A DNA stretch of 64,000 nucleotides from Bacteroides congonensis. GTDB taxonomy: Bacteria; Bacteroidota; Bacteroidia; Bacteroidales; Bacteroidaceae. The stretch is from NCBI RefSeq assembly GCF_900130125.1, contig NZ_FQXY01000010.1, positions 1,426,001-1,490,000 of the forward strand, given 5' to 3'. A model generated the notes under the pieces. That model saw nothing but the letters and a program-made list of their open reading frames with translations. It did not search any database and had not been told where the DNA came from. Below are positions 46,501 through 55,164 of this stretch, piece by piece (the first letter of the stretch is position 1; each line of letters opens with the position of its first letter). The translations under genes were made by a program, and so were the position numbers.

Positions 46501-47019
46501 TTATCCGGTGAGTCCGAACAGGAAGAATCCCTTACTATCCGCTTGGATGAGGCTGCCGGGTTGGTCGGGCAAGGGGATATCGTACAATACACCGAAAAAG
46601 GTAAAACGATGAAAATAAACCGGACTGGAAATACGGTCAGGGTGTCTGTTCCGGGAAAAGGTTTCAGGGCTTTGGCGTTTCCTTTGGCTGAACCTCGCAA
46701 GGAGAACCGCTATCCTGTACTAAAGAATGGAATGAAAGTGGTTGATATGGGAGAACCTTTCGGCAAGGTATTCTTATTCCGTATCCGTTCACCATTCGGA
46801 TGGGATTCTGTATATGGGTTTGCAGAAACTGCACCGGCTAGGGATAAAGAAATGTCCGTATCGGTGGAATGTAATGGAAAATCCTGCAGGGTCGCTTCTT
46901 ATCCCTTTGAATGGAGTTTCTATAAGTTGGGAATGGACGAGAAAGCCGTTGTTAAAGTAACGGTGAGTTCGAAAGGACAGACAGATAAAACGAAGGAAAT
47001 CATACTTAATTCAAAATGA
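43591..47019 (+). CDS. Putative periplasmic toroid carbohydrate-active enzyme with N-terminal carbohydrate-binding-like domain (second paralog)
   Basis: 1142 residues with a signal peptide. Residues ~30-160 form a beta-sandwich resembling carbohydrate-binding domains (YLIEAEAFQFKGKWSTDRSA, MEEGNYNVWVRSADYEKLPG). Residues ~200-500 are beta-rich; ~520-900 are toroid-like helices (SLTEAMFNILDLMRNEEYGG, FNTSYYEGLHRLLGGLNPWL, VLSWVQAISAYNLTGDEKWK, WWDLIDLYELTKDEKYLKAA). The C-terminal third aligns with the preceding gene: SPVGLGFEQ with SQVGLSFEH, WDYLVSEAIERSNGNIYFP with TDYLLSEISLRSNGRITYP, VQVDNPTINYLTAVSDK with FKLDNPAMEYMTAVNGK. The last ~120 residues are an added beta domain. No family was assigned. 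Its stop overlaps the next ATG (ATGA). Confidence 0.6.
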   Translation: MNINHWIVKSLVCTLLFAVGGLDMYAQKDKYLIEAEAFQFKGKWSTDRSADCMGSAMLRLNGGGSLDGQFDALTVVNIMEEGNYNVWVRSADYEKLPGTRLFRLSVDEKPMKESGKHGKVGFYWENAGSVQLAKKQVLLRLHDTKRNFGRCDAILLVKDHSINPNEIDRKEVGKWRKNPVKIETKGSGFDNVSTPLLLSPDAEVVADMENPNIRVSFVKAGANNQAIACRTEIKVKGIWRRFLSTMEDHKVFLVTAEQSPVDNDKFFPSWKNAVSKRSFTVGGKEYTVQSDEDYLNPYVAGVLSEAIPVKAVNKDNRSIEVQYITKNGSAITGYWTLPAEGNHVEVRLSCRPATDGMYSMGLSAFQPVPQPNVSNILLPPMFQYKRISPHPVMMLSSMMQQPLAIAESTTPLGGVMSSFICGDDTTFPQEWGSVDFSPMGFSVKNEQNVVQPVAFAPVMGMKDSHVKAGQVIERKFVVGILPAGWNEVVEYISDQVYKVKDYRKQKDVSLTEAMFNILDLMRNEEYGGWDAGLKGFYDIEGDPATAPTVVHAAPLAIIAASVFSEDEEFYLSRSLPTIEYTLSRSGYRWATDLVPGGYNKTLETLRLNPFNSQFNTSYYEGLHRLLGGLNPWLSSIALPGDTLRRTKGYSTQVLSWVQAISAYNLTGDEKWKRLATSTADRYIDLQIYKNSSQPVGLMAFYNTNVYAPWWDLIDLYELTKDEKYLKAAQYGASNTIAGIRSFPAVTENLQTIHPGNRFDGNTNLWWKGKEKYRLGFPRVANDAKEKQVSEWLVSPVGLGFEQPSTYFLRTKGKQVRPVFMSNWTPHLLRLYQYTHKPIYETYARNGVIGRFTNYPGYYATGYTDITLSPDFPYKGPDVSSIYYHHIPPHLAFTWDYLVSEAIERSNGNIYFPFCKQEGFVWFTNRIYGNEKGKIFGDSKAKLWTKRGLVQVDNPTINYLTAVSDKYFWVILSGESEQEESLTIRLDEAAGLVGQGDIVQYTEKGKTMKINRTGNTVRVSVPGKGFRALAFPLAEPRKENRYPVLKNGMKVVDMGEPFGKVFLFRIRSPFGWDSVYGFAETAPARDKEMSVSVECNGKSCRVASYPFEWSFYKLGMDEKAVVKVTVSSKGQTDKTKEIILNSK

Positions 47020-49079
47020 CAATGATACAGATACGACAATTGGGAGCTGTAATTGCGGGAATGGTACTGATGACAGTGCTTCCCTGCGCTTATGGGCAAA
47101 GCTGTGCCGATTTGGATAAGATTGCGGCTTCGCAGGGAGGGGCTTCGCCTTTGGTGTACACAACGGCAGATAAGGAAATTCCACTGATACAGCCCGGAAG
47201 TTATTATAATGAGAAAGAATGTACAGTAAGAAAGGGGCTTCCTGTCTTTTATTCAAAAATAAGGAAAGGGCAGGAAATTACGGTTGCTTTTATTGGTGGT
47301 AGTATTACACAAGGAGATTATTGCTATCGTTTGCAAACTACCCGATACATGGAAAATACGTTTTCTGATACCCGTTTTAAATGGATTAATGCCGGAGTGT
47401 CCGGCACGGGTACGGATTTGGGCGCTTTCCGGATTCGGGAACAGGTATTGCAGTACAAACCGGATCTCGTTTTTATTGAATTTGCGGTAAATGGCGGCTA
47501 TCCGGACGGTATGGAGGGGATGATCCGAAAGATTATAAAAGAGAACCCTCATACGGATATTTGTTTGATTTACACGATTTATACGAATCAGACTGCTGCC
47601 TATCAGAAAGGGGATGTCTCGCAGGTGATTAAAAGACTGGAAGACATTGCCGCACATTACCAGCTCCCTTCTATTCATCTGGGTATGGAAGCGGCAGCAC
47701 TTGAGAAGGATGGCAAGCTACTTTGGAAAGGAACTAAAGCGGCTGCTGCCGGAAAGATTTTGTTTTCCAATGACGGAGTGCATCCTGGTGCCGATGGAGG
47801 AAACTTATATGCTTCCGCCATTGCACGCGGACTGGAGAAGATACGGAAAGGGAATAGTGCTTCGCAGAGCTTGTCGCAGGCACATACACTTCCTGAACCG
47901 CTTATCGGTTCGGAATGGGACGAAGCGGAAATGTATATCCCTTCACGGATTGCTTCTTTTGACAAGTCATGGAAAGAGGTTGATACATCAGAGAACCCTT
48001 CTTTAAAGAAGTTTTCCGGCTGGTTTGATACGGTGATGACCAGTAGTAAGGAAGGTGCATCATTTTCTTTTGGTTTTGAGGGAGATATGCTCGGGTTGTT
48101 TGATATTGGCGGCCCGGAAGTGGGGCAGGTGGAAGTTTTGGTTGACGGAAAATTTGTTCAGTTGAAAGAGGTTAGTACTAAAGGTTTTCATCTGTATGAA
48201 GCGAATGACCGTATAGGAAATTACACTTTGAATCGTTTTAACTCCTGGTGTAACAATCGTTACCGGGGACAATATGACGTAATAAAGTTGGAAAAAGGTG
48301 TTCATCAAGTAACAATCCGGATCTCTTCGGAGAAAGCTGACAAGAAGAAAATACTCGGAAATAAACAACAGGAGGATATAACAGCCCATCCTGAAAAGTA
48401 TGATCAGTCTACAATTTATTTGGGAAGGATACTTTTACGTGGAAAACCGGTTCCGTGCGAACGCATAAAGGGAGTGCCTAAACTGGCACAACAACTGAAG
48501 TGGGATCAGAAGATGAGGCGGTATGAAAAAGCGGATTCCATCAATCCGCCGGAAAAGGATTTGATTCTTTTTGTGGGCAGTTCGACAATGGAGAACTGGA
48601 AATCCTTAGCGGATGATTTTCCCGGAAAGCCGGTTCTGAACCGGGGAGTCTCCGGTACGAAAACGATAGATTTGATTAACTACAAAGACCGTCTGATAAG
48701 CCCTTATCATCCTAAACAGATTTTTGTTTATGAAGGGGATAATGATATTGGCTACCAATGGACTCCGGCTGAAATACTGGCGCAGATCAAGAGATTGTTC
48801 CTTATTCTCCGGAAAGAAAAACCGGAAGCGGAGATTATTTTCATTTCTATCAAACCTTCCGTGCGGAGGTTGAAGGACAAAGAGAGGATTGAGCAGGCAA
48901 ATGCATTGATAAAGGAGTTTGCAGAACAACAAACGAATGCTGCTTATGCTGATGTATATCATCCGATGTTTACAGCAAAGGGGGAATTATATCCGGAGCA
49001 TTATCGGGAGGATGGGTTGCATCTGACGGCTGAAGGTTACGCAGTGTGGAAAGAGGTTATCTCCAGGTATATTAAATAA
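47016..49079 (+). CDS. Secreted protein with two SGNH/GDSL esterase domains
   Basis: 687 residues; signal peptide ends near YGQ. Domain 1 (~residues 85-285) has AFIGGSITQG (Ser), NAGVSGTGTDLG (Gly), FAVNGG (Asn) and NDGVHPGADG (Asp/His). A beta-sandwich follows (~325-470; FSFGFEGDMLGLFDIGGPEV, VEVLVDGKFV). Domain 2 (~500-687) has LFVGSSTMENW, LNRGVSGTKT, YEGDNDI and REDGLHLTAEGY. Both sets of blocks I, II, III and V are complete, so both active sites look functional. Such enzymes usually remove acetyl or other acyl groups from glycans. The ATG overlaps the previous stop codon by ATGA; a second ATG two codons later is equally possible. Confidence 0.82.
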   Translation: MTMIQIRQLGAVIAGMVLMTVLPCAYGQSCADLDKIAASQGGASPLVYTTADKEIPLIQPGSYYNEKECTVRKGLPVFYSKIRKGQEITVAFIGGSITQGDYCYRLQTTRYMENTFSDTRFKWINAGVSGTGTDLGAFRIREQVLQYKPDLVFIEFAVNGGYPDGMEGMIRKIIKENPHTDICLIYTIYTNQTAAYQKGDVSQVIKRLEDIAAHYQLPSIHLGMEAAALEKDGKLLWKGTKAAAAGKILFSNDGVHPGADGGNLYASAIARGLEKIRKGNSASQSLSQAHTLPEPLIGSEWDEAEMYIPSRIASFDKSWKEVDTSENPSLKKFSGWFDTVMTSSKEGASFSFGFEGDMLGLFDIGGPEVGQVEVLVDGKFVQLKEVSTKGFHLYEANDRIGNYTLNRFNSWCNNRYRGQYDVIKLEKGVHQVTIRISSEKADKKKILGNKQQEDITAHPEKYDQSTIYLGRILLRGKPVPCERIKGVPKLAQQLKWDQKMRRYEKADSINPPEKDLILFVGSSTMENWKSLADDFPGKPVLNRGVSGTKTIDLINYKDRLISPYHPKQIFVYEGDNDIGYQWTPAEILAQIKRLFLILRKEKPEAEIIFISIKPSVRRLKDKERIEQANALIKEFAEQQTNAAYADVYHPMFTAKGELYPEHYREDGLHLTAEGYAVWKEVISRYIK

Positions 49080-49095
49080 CAAATAGTAGAATAGA

Positions 49096-51591
49096 ATGAT
49101 GAAGCATTTAGTGATCGTTGGGATTTTGAGTTGTTTTTCTATGAGCGGCTTTGCTCAGATATACAAAGATAAAACAGCTTCTGTGGAGGACAGGACGAAT
49201 GATTTGCTCCACCGCATGACATTGGAAGAAAAAATAGATTATATAGGAGGTTATAAAGGCTTTTATATAAGGGGAATCGAACGTCTGGGCGTGCCTGAGA
49301 TAAAGTTGACGGATGGGCCTGTCGGTACGCATAAGGATGGTAAATCTACGGCTTATCCGGCAGGGGTACTCACAGCTTCGACTTGGAACAGGGAACTGGT
49401 ATATGAATTGGGAAAACAATTGGGGAGAGACTCCAAGGCGCGTGGCGTACATATATTATTGGGCCCGGGTGTGAATATTCTTCGTTCCCCTTTGTGTGGA
49501 AGAAATTTTGAGTATTTCACGGAAGACCCGTATTTGAACTCTCAGGTAGCCATAGGCTACGTAAAAGGATTGCAGGATCAGAAAGTGGTGGCTACCTTGA
49601 AACATTACGCCGCGAACAATCAGGAGTGGGACAGGAACAATGTAAGCAGTGATATTGATGAACGGGTGTTGCATGAAATTTATCTGCCTGTCTATAAAGC
49701 TGCCATTCAGGAAGCGGGTGCGGGTGCTGTTATGGACAGTTATAATCCGGTAAATGGAGTGCATGCCACGCAGAATGATTATCTGAACAATCAGGTGTTG
49801 AGAAAGCAATGGGGATTTGACGGGATTGTAATGAGTGACTGGTCGGCTACTTATGATGCTGTGGGGGCGGCTAATGGTGGCTTGGACTTGGAAATGCCGC
49901 GTGCCAAGTGGATGAATAAGGAGAATCTGATTCCTGCGATAAAAGCCGGGAAAGTGAAGGAAGCGACTATTGACGAGAAAGTGAAGAGAATCCTGAGAAT
50001 CATGTTCCGGTTCGGCTTTTTTGATAATGAACAGTTGGATACTTCTATTCCATACAATAATCCGGAAGCGGCGAAAGTTGCATTGCAACTGGCCAGGGAA
50101 GGTATTGTATTATTGAAGAATGAGAAAGGTTTACTTCCGTTGAATCCGTCAAAAGTGAAGTCGGTTGCCGTGATCGGGCCTAATGCAAACTCTTATATAT
50201 CGGGAGGTGGAAGTTCTTATACATTCCCGTTCCATTCTGTTTCGGTATTGGATGGATTGAAGAATGCCGGACAGGAACTTCAGATTTCTTATGCGCCCGG
50301 AGTGCCTACCTTGACAGAGACTGTTGCTAACGCTGCTTTTTATACGGAAGCGGGAAGCCACACAAAAGGGCTTAAAGCTGAATATTTTGATAATATCCGT
50401 TTAAAGGGGACACCGGCAAAAACCGTGATAGATACGATTGTTAATATCGGTAACGGCTGGCATATTGCTGCCGAAAATAAAGGTATTCCGTATGACCATT
50501 GTTCCGTGCGTTGGAGTGGAGTCGTGCGTCCGGAGAAGACTGCTAATTATCGGTTCATAGTCAGAGGGTTCGACGGGTTCCGTTTGAAGGTCGGTACGGA
50601 AATGGTGATTAATGAGTGGAGAGATCAGGGGATAACGACTCGTGAAGTTGTATTACCGCTGGAAGCCGGAAAAGAGTATCCTGTTGTACTTGAATACTTT
50701 GCGAATGTGCATCCAGTTGATATTTCTTTCGGATGGAGAGAGGATAAGTTACTCTTTGATGAGGCTGTGGAAATTGCCCGGAAATCTGATGTGGCTATTG
50801 TGAACATTGGCTTTAATGAAAGCAGCGAACGTGAGAGTAATGATCGTCCTTTTGAGTTGCCCCAATATCAGGATAGTTTAGTGCAGTGTATTACTGCCGC
50901 TAATCCCAATACGGTTGTGTTGCTGAATGCAGGCGGAAATGTGGATATGTCAAAGTGGATAGATAAGGTTCCTGCTTTGTTGCATTTGTGGTATGCCGGC
51001 CAGGAAGGTGGAACGGCTGTCGCTGAAATGCTGTTCGGGAAGGTGAACCCCAGTGGAAAACTACCTGTCTCTTTTGAAAAGAAATGGGAAGATAATCCGG
51101 CTTATCCATATTATTACGATACGGACGGTGATAAGCGGGTGGAATATAAAGAGGGGCTTTTCATGGGGTACAGGCATTATGATATCAGTGACACGAAACC
51201 TCAGTTTGCATTTGGATACGGATTGTCATACACCACGTTTAAATACTCTGACTTACGTATAAACAGGGAAAAAGGCAAAGATTTGGCGGTTAAGGTCCGG
51301 TTTACTGTTAAGAATACAGGGGAGTATGACGGGGCGGAAACGGCTCAGGTATATATCCGACCTGTAAATCCGAAAGTTGAGAGACCTTATAAGGAGCTTA
51401 AAGGATTTGCCAAGCATTTTATCAGAAAAAATGCCGGGCAGGAAATGGAAATAACATTGAATAAGGATGCTTTCTCTTATTACAAGACGGACTTGAAAGA
51501 TTTTGATTATGATGCGGGAAGTTATGAAGTGCTTGTAGGAAGTGCGTCCGACGACATTCGGTTACGTAAGGTAATACAGATAGAGAAGTAG
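49096..51591 (+). CDS. Glycoside hydrolase family 3 beta-glycosidase with PA14 insert
   Basis: 831 residues; signal peptide ends in GFAQ. The GH3 barrel has LTDGPVGTH, CGRNFEYFTEDPYLNSQVA, TLKHYAANNQE and the nucleophile Asp ~248 in GIVMSDWSATYD. In the second domain a PA14 module is inserted (~400-550; LKAEYFDNIRLKG, VRPEKTANYRFIVRGFDGFR). The likely acid/base Glu lies in NIGFNESSERESNDRPFELP. A fibronectin-like C-terminal domain ends the protein (VKVRFTVKNTGEYDGAETAQ). GH3 enzymes remove terminal beta-linked glucose, xylose or related sugars from oligosaccharides in the periplasm. It lies 16 bp after the SGNH gene. Confidence 0.92.
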   Translation: MMKHLVIVGILSCFSMSGFAQIYKDKTASVEDRTNDLLHRMTLEEKIDYIGGYKGFYIRGIERLGVPEIKLTDGPVGTHKDGKSTAYPAGVLTASTWNRELVYELGKQLGRDSKARGVHILLGPGVNILRSPLCGRNFEYFTEDPYLNSQVAIGYVKGLQDQKVVATLKHYAANNQEWDRNNVSSDIDERVLHEIYLPVYKAAIQEAGAGAVMDSYNPVNGVHATQNDYLNNQVLRKQWGFDGIVMSDWSATYDAVGAANGGLDLEMPRAKWMNKENLIPAIKAGKVKEATIDEKVKRILRIMFRFGFFDNEQLDTSIPYNNPEAAKVALQLAREGIVLLKNEKGLLPLNPSKVKSVAVIGPNANSYISGGGSSYTFPFHSVSVLDGLKNAGQELQISYAPGVPTLTETVANAAFYTEAGSHTKGLKAEYFDNIRLKGTPAKTVIDTIVNIGNGWHIAAENKGIPYDHCSVRWSGVVRPEKTANYRFIVRGFDGFRLKVGTEMVINEWRDQGITTREVVLPLEAGKEYPVVLEYFANVHPVDISFGWREDKLLFDEAVEIARKSDVAIVNIGFNESSERESNDRPFELPQYQDSLVQCITAANPNTVVLLNAGGNVDMSKWIDKVPALLHLWYAGQEGGTAVAEMLFGKVNPSGKLPVSFEKKWEDNPAYPYYYDTDGDKRVEYKEGLFMGYRHYDISDTKPQFAFGYGLSYTTFKYSDLRINREKGKDLAVKVRFTVKNTGEYDGAETAQVYIRPVNPKVERPYKELKGFAKHFIRKNAGQEMEITLNKDAFSYYKTDLKDFDYDAGSYEVLVGSASDDIRLRKVIQIEK

Positions 51592-51634
51592 GTTTGGAAC
51601 TAAAATAGAAGTAAAATTAATTAGATACGAGAAG

Positions 51635-53917
51635 ATGGTACTTGATAAGTTTAATAGTGTGAGAATGTTTAATACGGATATCCTGCAAGCTGATTTTGTA
51701 ATAGTAGGCGGAGGTATTTCAGGGGTTTGCGCTGCTATAACCGCAGCTCGCCAAGGTCTGAAAGTGGTACTTATACAAGATCGTCCGGTATTGGGGGGGA
51801 ATGGTTCCAGTGAAATAAGGCTGTGGATGCTCGGAGCGACTTCTCACATGGGGAATAATAATCGCTGGGCACGTGAGGGCGGCGTGATAGATGAAATTAT
51901 GGTGGAAAATACGTTCCGCAATCCGGAAGGAAATCCGGTAATTTTCGATTCTGTTATGCTTGACAAGGTGGTGAGCGAACCGAATATAACCTTGTTGCTG
52001 AACACTTGTGTCTATGAGGTAAAAAAGAGTACCGGTCATAAAATAGAAAGTGTCAGAGGGTTTTGTAGCCAGAACAGCACTATGTACGAAGTAACCGCTC
52101 CCTTGTTTTGTGACGCTTCCGGTGACGGGGTTGTAGGTTTCCTTGCCGGAGCTCCTTACCGTATGGGGGCTGAGAGCAGGGAGGAGTTTGGCGAGAAGTT
52201 TGCGCCGGCTGAGGATTATGGCGAGCTCTTGGGACATAGCTTGTATTTTTATACAAAGGATACCGGTCAGCCGGTGAAATACGTAGCTCCTTCTTATGCA
52301 ATGGATGTAACGAAGACTGTTCCCCGATTTCGTAGCTTCAATGCAAAAGAACATGGCTGTAAATTGTGGTGGGTCGAATATGGTGGCGATTTGGATACGG
52401 TACATGATACGGAACAGATTAAATGGGAACTGTGGAAGGTTATTTATGGAGCTTGGGATTATATCAAGAACTCGGGTAAATATCCGGAAGCGGAAACAAT
52501 GACGCTGGAATGGGTAGGCTGTATTCCCGGAAAACGGGAGAGCAGAAGGTTTGAGGGCGACTATATGCTGATTCAGCAGGATGTCATAGAACAAAGGCAT
52601 CATGAGGATGCGGTTTCTTATGGTGGATGGAGTATTGACTTGCATCCGGCGGCCGGCGTGTTCGGTGAGGAGTCTGCTTGTAACCAGTGGCATTCAAAGG
52701 GGGTATATCAGATTCCTTACCGTTGTCTTTATAGCCGGGGGATTGAGAATCTTTTCCTTGCCGGGAGAATCATTAGTTCTTCGCACGTGGCTTTTGGTTC
52801 TACCCGTGTGATGGCTACATCTGCTCATAGCGCCCAAGCTGTTGCGATGGCTGCGGCGATCTGTCTGAAAGAAAATATCTCTCCGAGAGAAGTATATTCC
52901 CAAGGAAGAATACCTGAATTACAAGTGAAACTATCGCGGATGGGGCAGTATATTCCTGATATGGTTATCAGGGATGAAGAAAATCTAGTAACGAAAGCTA
53001 CTTTAGCTGCATCCAGTGAATGTCATTTTAAAGGCTTCCCGGCTGATGGGGAGATGCAGGTTCTGGATGAGTCTGTAGCTCAAATGATACCTTTACGCAA
53101 AGGAGATGAATTAGGAAAGGTGAAAGTTGAACTATTTGTTTCTGAAGATACGGTGTTGGAAGTAGAGCTTCGTGTGAGCAGTAAATCGTTTAATCATACT
53201 CCGGATGTTACTTTGGAAACGAAAACAGTCTCCTTGTGTCAAGGCAAGCAACTGTTGGAACTGGTTTTCGAAGCGGTGATGCCGGAAGAACAGTATGCTT
53301 TCCTTGTTTTCAAGAAAAATCCTTTGATACAATTGCGATATACCCGGGAAAGGATAACCGGAGTCTTGTCTGTATTTAACACCATTAATGAAGCTGTATC
53401 CAATTTTGGAAAGCAGTCTCCTAAAGAAGATATAGGAATTGAGGAATTTGAATTTTGGTGCCCGAAGCGGCGACCCGGAGGACATAATATTGCTGTTCAG
53501 TTAGAAAAAGACTCTCATGTTTTTTCTGTTTCAACTATAACTAATGGTATTGACCGCCCCGTCCAGTCTCCGAATGCCTGGGTTGCGGAGTTGAATGACC
53601 CGGCTCCGGCTTTGACTATCAAATGGGATTCGGCTGTGCATATCGGCAAGATGTCTCTCTTTTTTGATACGGATTATGACCAACCGATGGAGACAGTCCA
53701 GATGACACATCCGGAGAATAAAATGCCTTTTTGTGTGGAGAAATATAAAATATATGACGGGGAGAATCAGTTGATTTATGAGAGCGTGGACAATCATCAG
53801 TCGATAAATGAACTGGTTTTTCCTGAGAAACTCGTGACCGATGAGGTTAAGATTGTTTTGGAGCATCCATCAGGTTTAATCCCGGCGGCCTTGTTTGCTG
53901 TAAAATGCTATGAATAG
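51635..53917 (+). CDS. FAD-dependent oxidoreductase with C-terminal beta domain
   Basis: 760 residues and no signal peptide, so probably cytoplasmic, unlike the rest of the operon. The N-terminal FAD motif is DFVIVGGGISGVCAAITAAR, followed by RPVLGGNGSSEIRLWMLG; later blocks are CDASGDGVVGFLAGA, LEWVGCIPGKRESRRFEGDY and ENLFLAGRIISSSHVAFGST with VMATSAHSAQAVAMAA, all typical of the PF12831-type oxidoreductases. The last ~300 residues look like beta-sandwich modules (VELFVSEDTVLEVELRVSSK). Substrate is unknown; oxidation of a sugar or cyclitol released by the PUL enzymes is a reasonable guess from context. It follows the GH3 gene by 43 bp and ends the operon. Confidence 0.78.
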   Translation: MVLDKFNSVRMFNTDILQADFVIVGGGISGVCAAITAARQGLKVVLIQDRPVLGGNGSSEIRLWMLGATSHMGNNNRWAREGGVIDEIMVENTFRNPEGNPVIFDSVMLDKVVSEPNITLLLNTCVYEVKKSTGHKIESVRGFCSQNSTMYEVTAPLFCDASGDGVVGFLAGAPYRMGAESREEFGEKFAPAEDYGELLGHSLYFYTKDTGQPVKYVAPSYAMDVTKTVPRFRSFNAKEHGCKLWWVEYGGDLDTVHDTEQIKWELWKVIYGAWDYIKNSGKYPEAETMTLEWVGCIPGKRESRRFEGDYMLIQQDVIEQRHHEDAVSYGGWSIDLHPAAGVFGEESACNQWHSKGVYQIPYRCLYSRGIENLFLAGRIISSSHVAFGSTRVMATSAHSAQAVAMAAAICLKENISPREVYSQGRIPELQVKLSRMGQYIPDMVIRDEENLVTKATLAASSECHFKGFPADGEMQVLDESVAQMIPLRKGDELGKVKVELFVSEDTVLEVELRVSSKSFNHTPDVTLETKTVSLCQGKQLLELVFEAVMPEEQYAFLVFKKNPLIQLRYTRERITGVLSVFNTINEAVSNFGKQSPKEDIGIEEFEFWCPKRRPGGHNIAVQLEKDSHVFSVSTITNGIDRPVQSPNAWVAELNDPAPALTIKWDSAVHIGKMSLFFDTDYDQPMETVQMTHPENKMPFCVEKYKIYDGENQLIYESVDNHQSINELVFPEKLVTDEVKIVLEHPSGLIPAALFAVKCYE

Positions 53918-53990
53918 TTCAATATATTTTGAATAAAATAGGATTCTTGCGAAAGTAATGGAAAGGTCTGATATTTTGTCTGTCCAATCG

Positions 53991-54023
53991 TTTGCTTTAT
54001 CAATGGTATTTAAGTATATTTGC
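53991..54023 (+). promoter_or_regulatory. Promoter of the GntR-family gene
   Basis: TTTG (53991-53994), 20 nt, then TATATTTGC (54015-54023). The start would be near 54030, which excludes the ATG at 54020 and supports 54050. Confidence 0.75.
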
Positions 54024-54049
54024 TAAAATTTTATTTAGTATTGCCAATA

Positions 54050-55075
54050 ATGCAGAACCAGAATCTTGATATAACAGAACAGAAGAAACCTGCTTCACGG
54101 ATGAAGTATCTTCAGTTGGTGGATTATATTAATTCGCTGATTGAAGATGGTACACTTCAGATCGGTGACCAGATACCTTCATTGAACCAATTACAGACAC
54201 AGTTGCACATGAGTAAGGAAACTTTATTGAAAGGATTGAATTACTTATTGGAGATGGGGGTTATCGAGGCGATTTACAGGAAGGGGTATTTTGTAAAAAA
54301 AGTATCTATAGATCATTCTTATCATGTGTTTCTGTTATTGGATAAGATGAACGTGATGCGCGAGCAGATTTATCGCTCGATTTTCAATTCCTTGAAAGAT
54401 GTCGGGGATATTGATATTTACTTTCATCATCATAACTATAAGGTTTTTGAAAAGCTCATTAAAGAGAATCTGGGTAATTATACCCATTATATTATAGCTA
54501 CTTTTCTTAAAGAAGATGTGACGGATGTTTTAAACTTGATTCCGGCGGAAAAAAGAATCATCATAGATTATAATCAACAAGGATTGAGCGGTAATTACAG
54601 TTGTATTTATCAGGATTACGGCTATGATATTTTCTGTAGCCTTATGCAATTGCAGGATAGGCTGAAGAATTATGAGAAGCTGATTTTAATAGCGCGTCCG
54701 GAAGCCATTCATGCCCAACAAGTAATCAATGGTTTTCTGCACTACTGTGTAAAAAGCGAACTGCCTTATTCCATTGAATCAAATATAGAAGAGAAGAATT
54801 TTCGTAAGGGGAATGCTTATATTACTTTCAGCCGATATGATACGGATGATGTGGCGCTGATTAAATTAGCAAAAAAGAAGGGATATGAATTAGGTAAGGA
54901 GATAGGCCTGATTTCTTATAATGACACTGCCGTTAAGGAAATATTGGAAGGGGGAATTACTGTTATTTCTACAGACTTTGAGATGATGGGAAAAACTGCT
55001 GCTTCTGTTATCCTGGACAGGAATACGGTTTATAAACGCAATCCGACGAAGGTGATTATACGTAATTCTCTTTAG
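54050..55075 (+). CDS. GntR-family regulator with LacI-type sensor domain
   Basis: About 341 residues from MQNQNLDITEQKKPASRMKY. The N-terminal winged HTH (~20-90) has LVDYINSLIEDGTLQIGDQI, PSLNQLQTQLHMSKETLLKG and YRKGYFVKK. The remainder resembles a periplasmic-binding fold: VFLLLDKMNVMREQIYRSIF, HYIIATFLKED, LISYNDTAVKEILEGGITVI, STDFEMMGKTAASVIL. Such GntR/LacI-type hybrids regulate sugar use (the Bacteroides fucose regulator FucR is of GntR type). It closes the second PUL and probably controls it; AGACCA repeats at the PUL promoter are candidate sites. It has its own promoter. Confidence 0.85.
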   Translation: MQNQNLDITEQKKPASRMKYLQLVDYINSLIEDGTLQIGDQIPSLNQLQTQLHMSKETLLKGLNYLLEMGVIEAIYRKGYFVKKVSIDHSYHVFLLLDKMNVMREQIYRSIFNSLKDVGDIDIYFHHHNYKVFEKLIKENLGNYTHYIIATFLKEDVTDVLNLIPAEKRIIIDYNQQGLSGNYSCIYQDYGYDIFCSLMQLQDRLKNYEKLILIARPEAIHAQQVINGFLHYCVKSELPYSIESNIEEKNFRKGNAYITFSRYDTDDVALIKLAKKKGYELGKEIGLISYNDTAVKEILEGGITVISTDFEMMGKTAASVILDRNTVYKRNPTKVIIRNSL

Positions 55076-55164
55076 AAGAAAATTAGATAAAACTCTTATT
55101 TCTATCAAAAAAAGTAATAATTTTGGCATGGATTTGTGGGTAGCCTAAATTACAATAGATAGAA

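Noticed and set aside
49456..50088. 210-residue open frame on the minus strand
   Set aside because: Antisense to the GH3 catalytic barrel; no domain recognised.
51719..52693. 324-residue open frame on the minus strand
   Set aside because: It is antisense to the FAD oxidoreductase, whose motifs are unmistakable; the antisense translation shows no domain.
54020..54049. Earlier start codon for the GntR gene
   Set aside because: The ATG at 54020 overlaps the -7 box of a well-matched promoter and so lies upstream of the transcript start.
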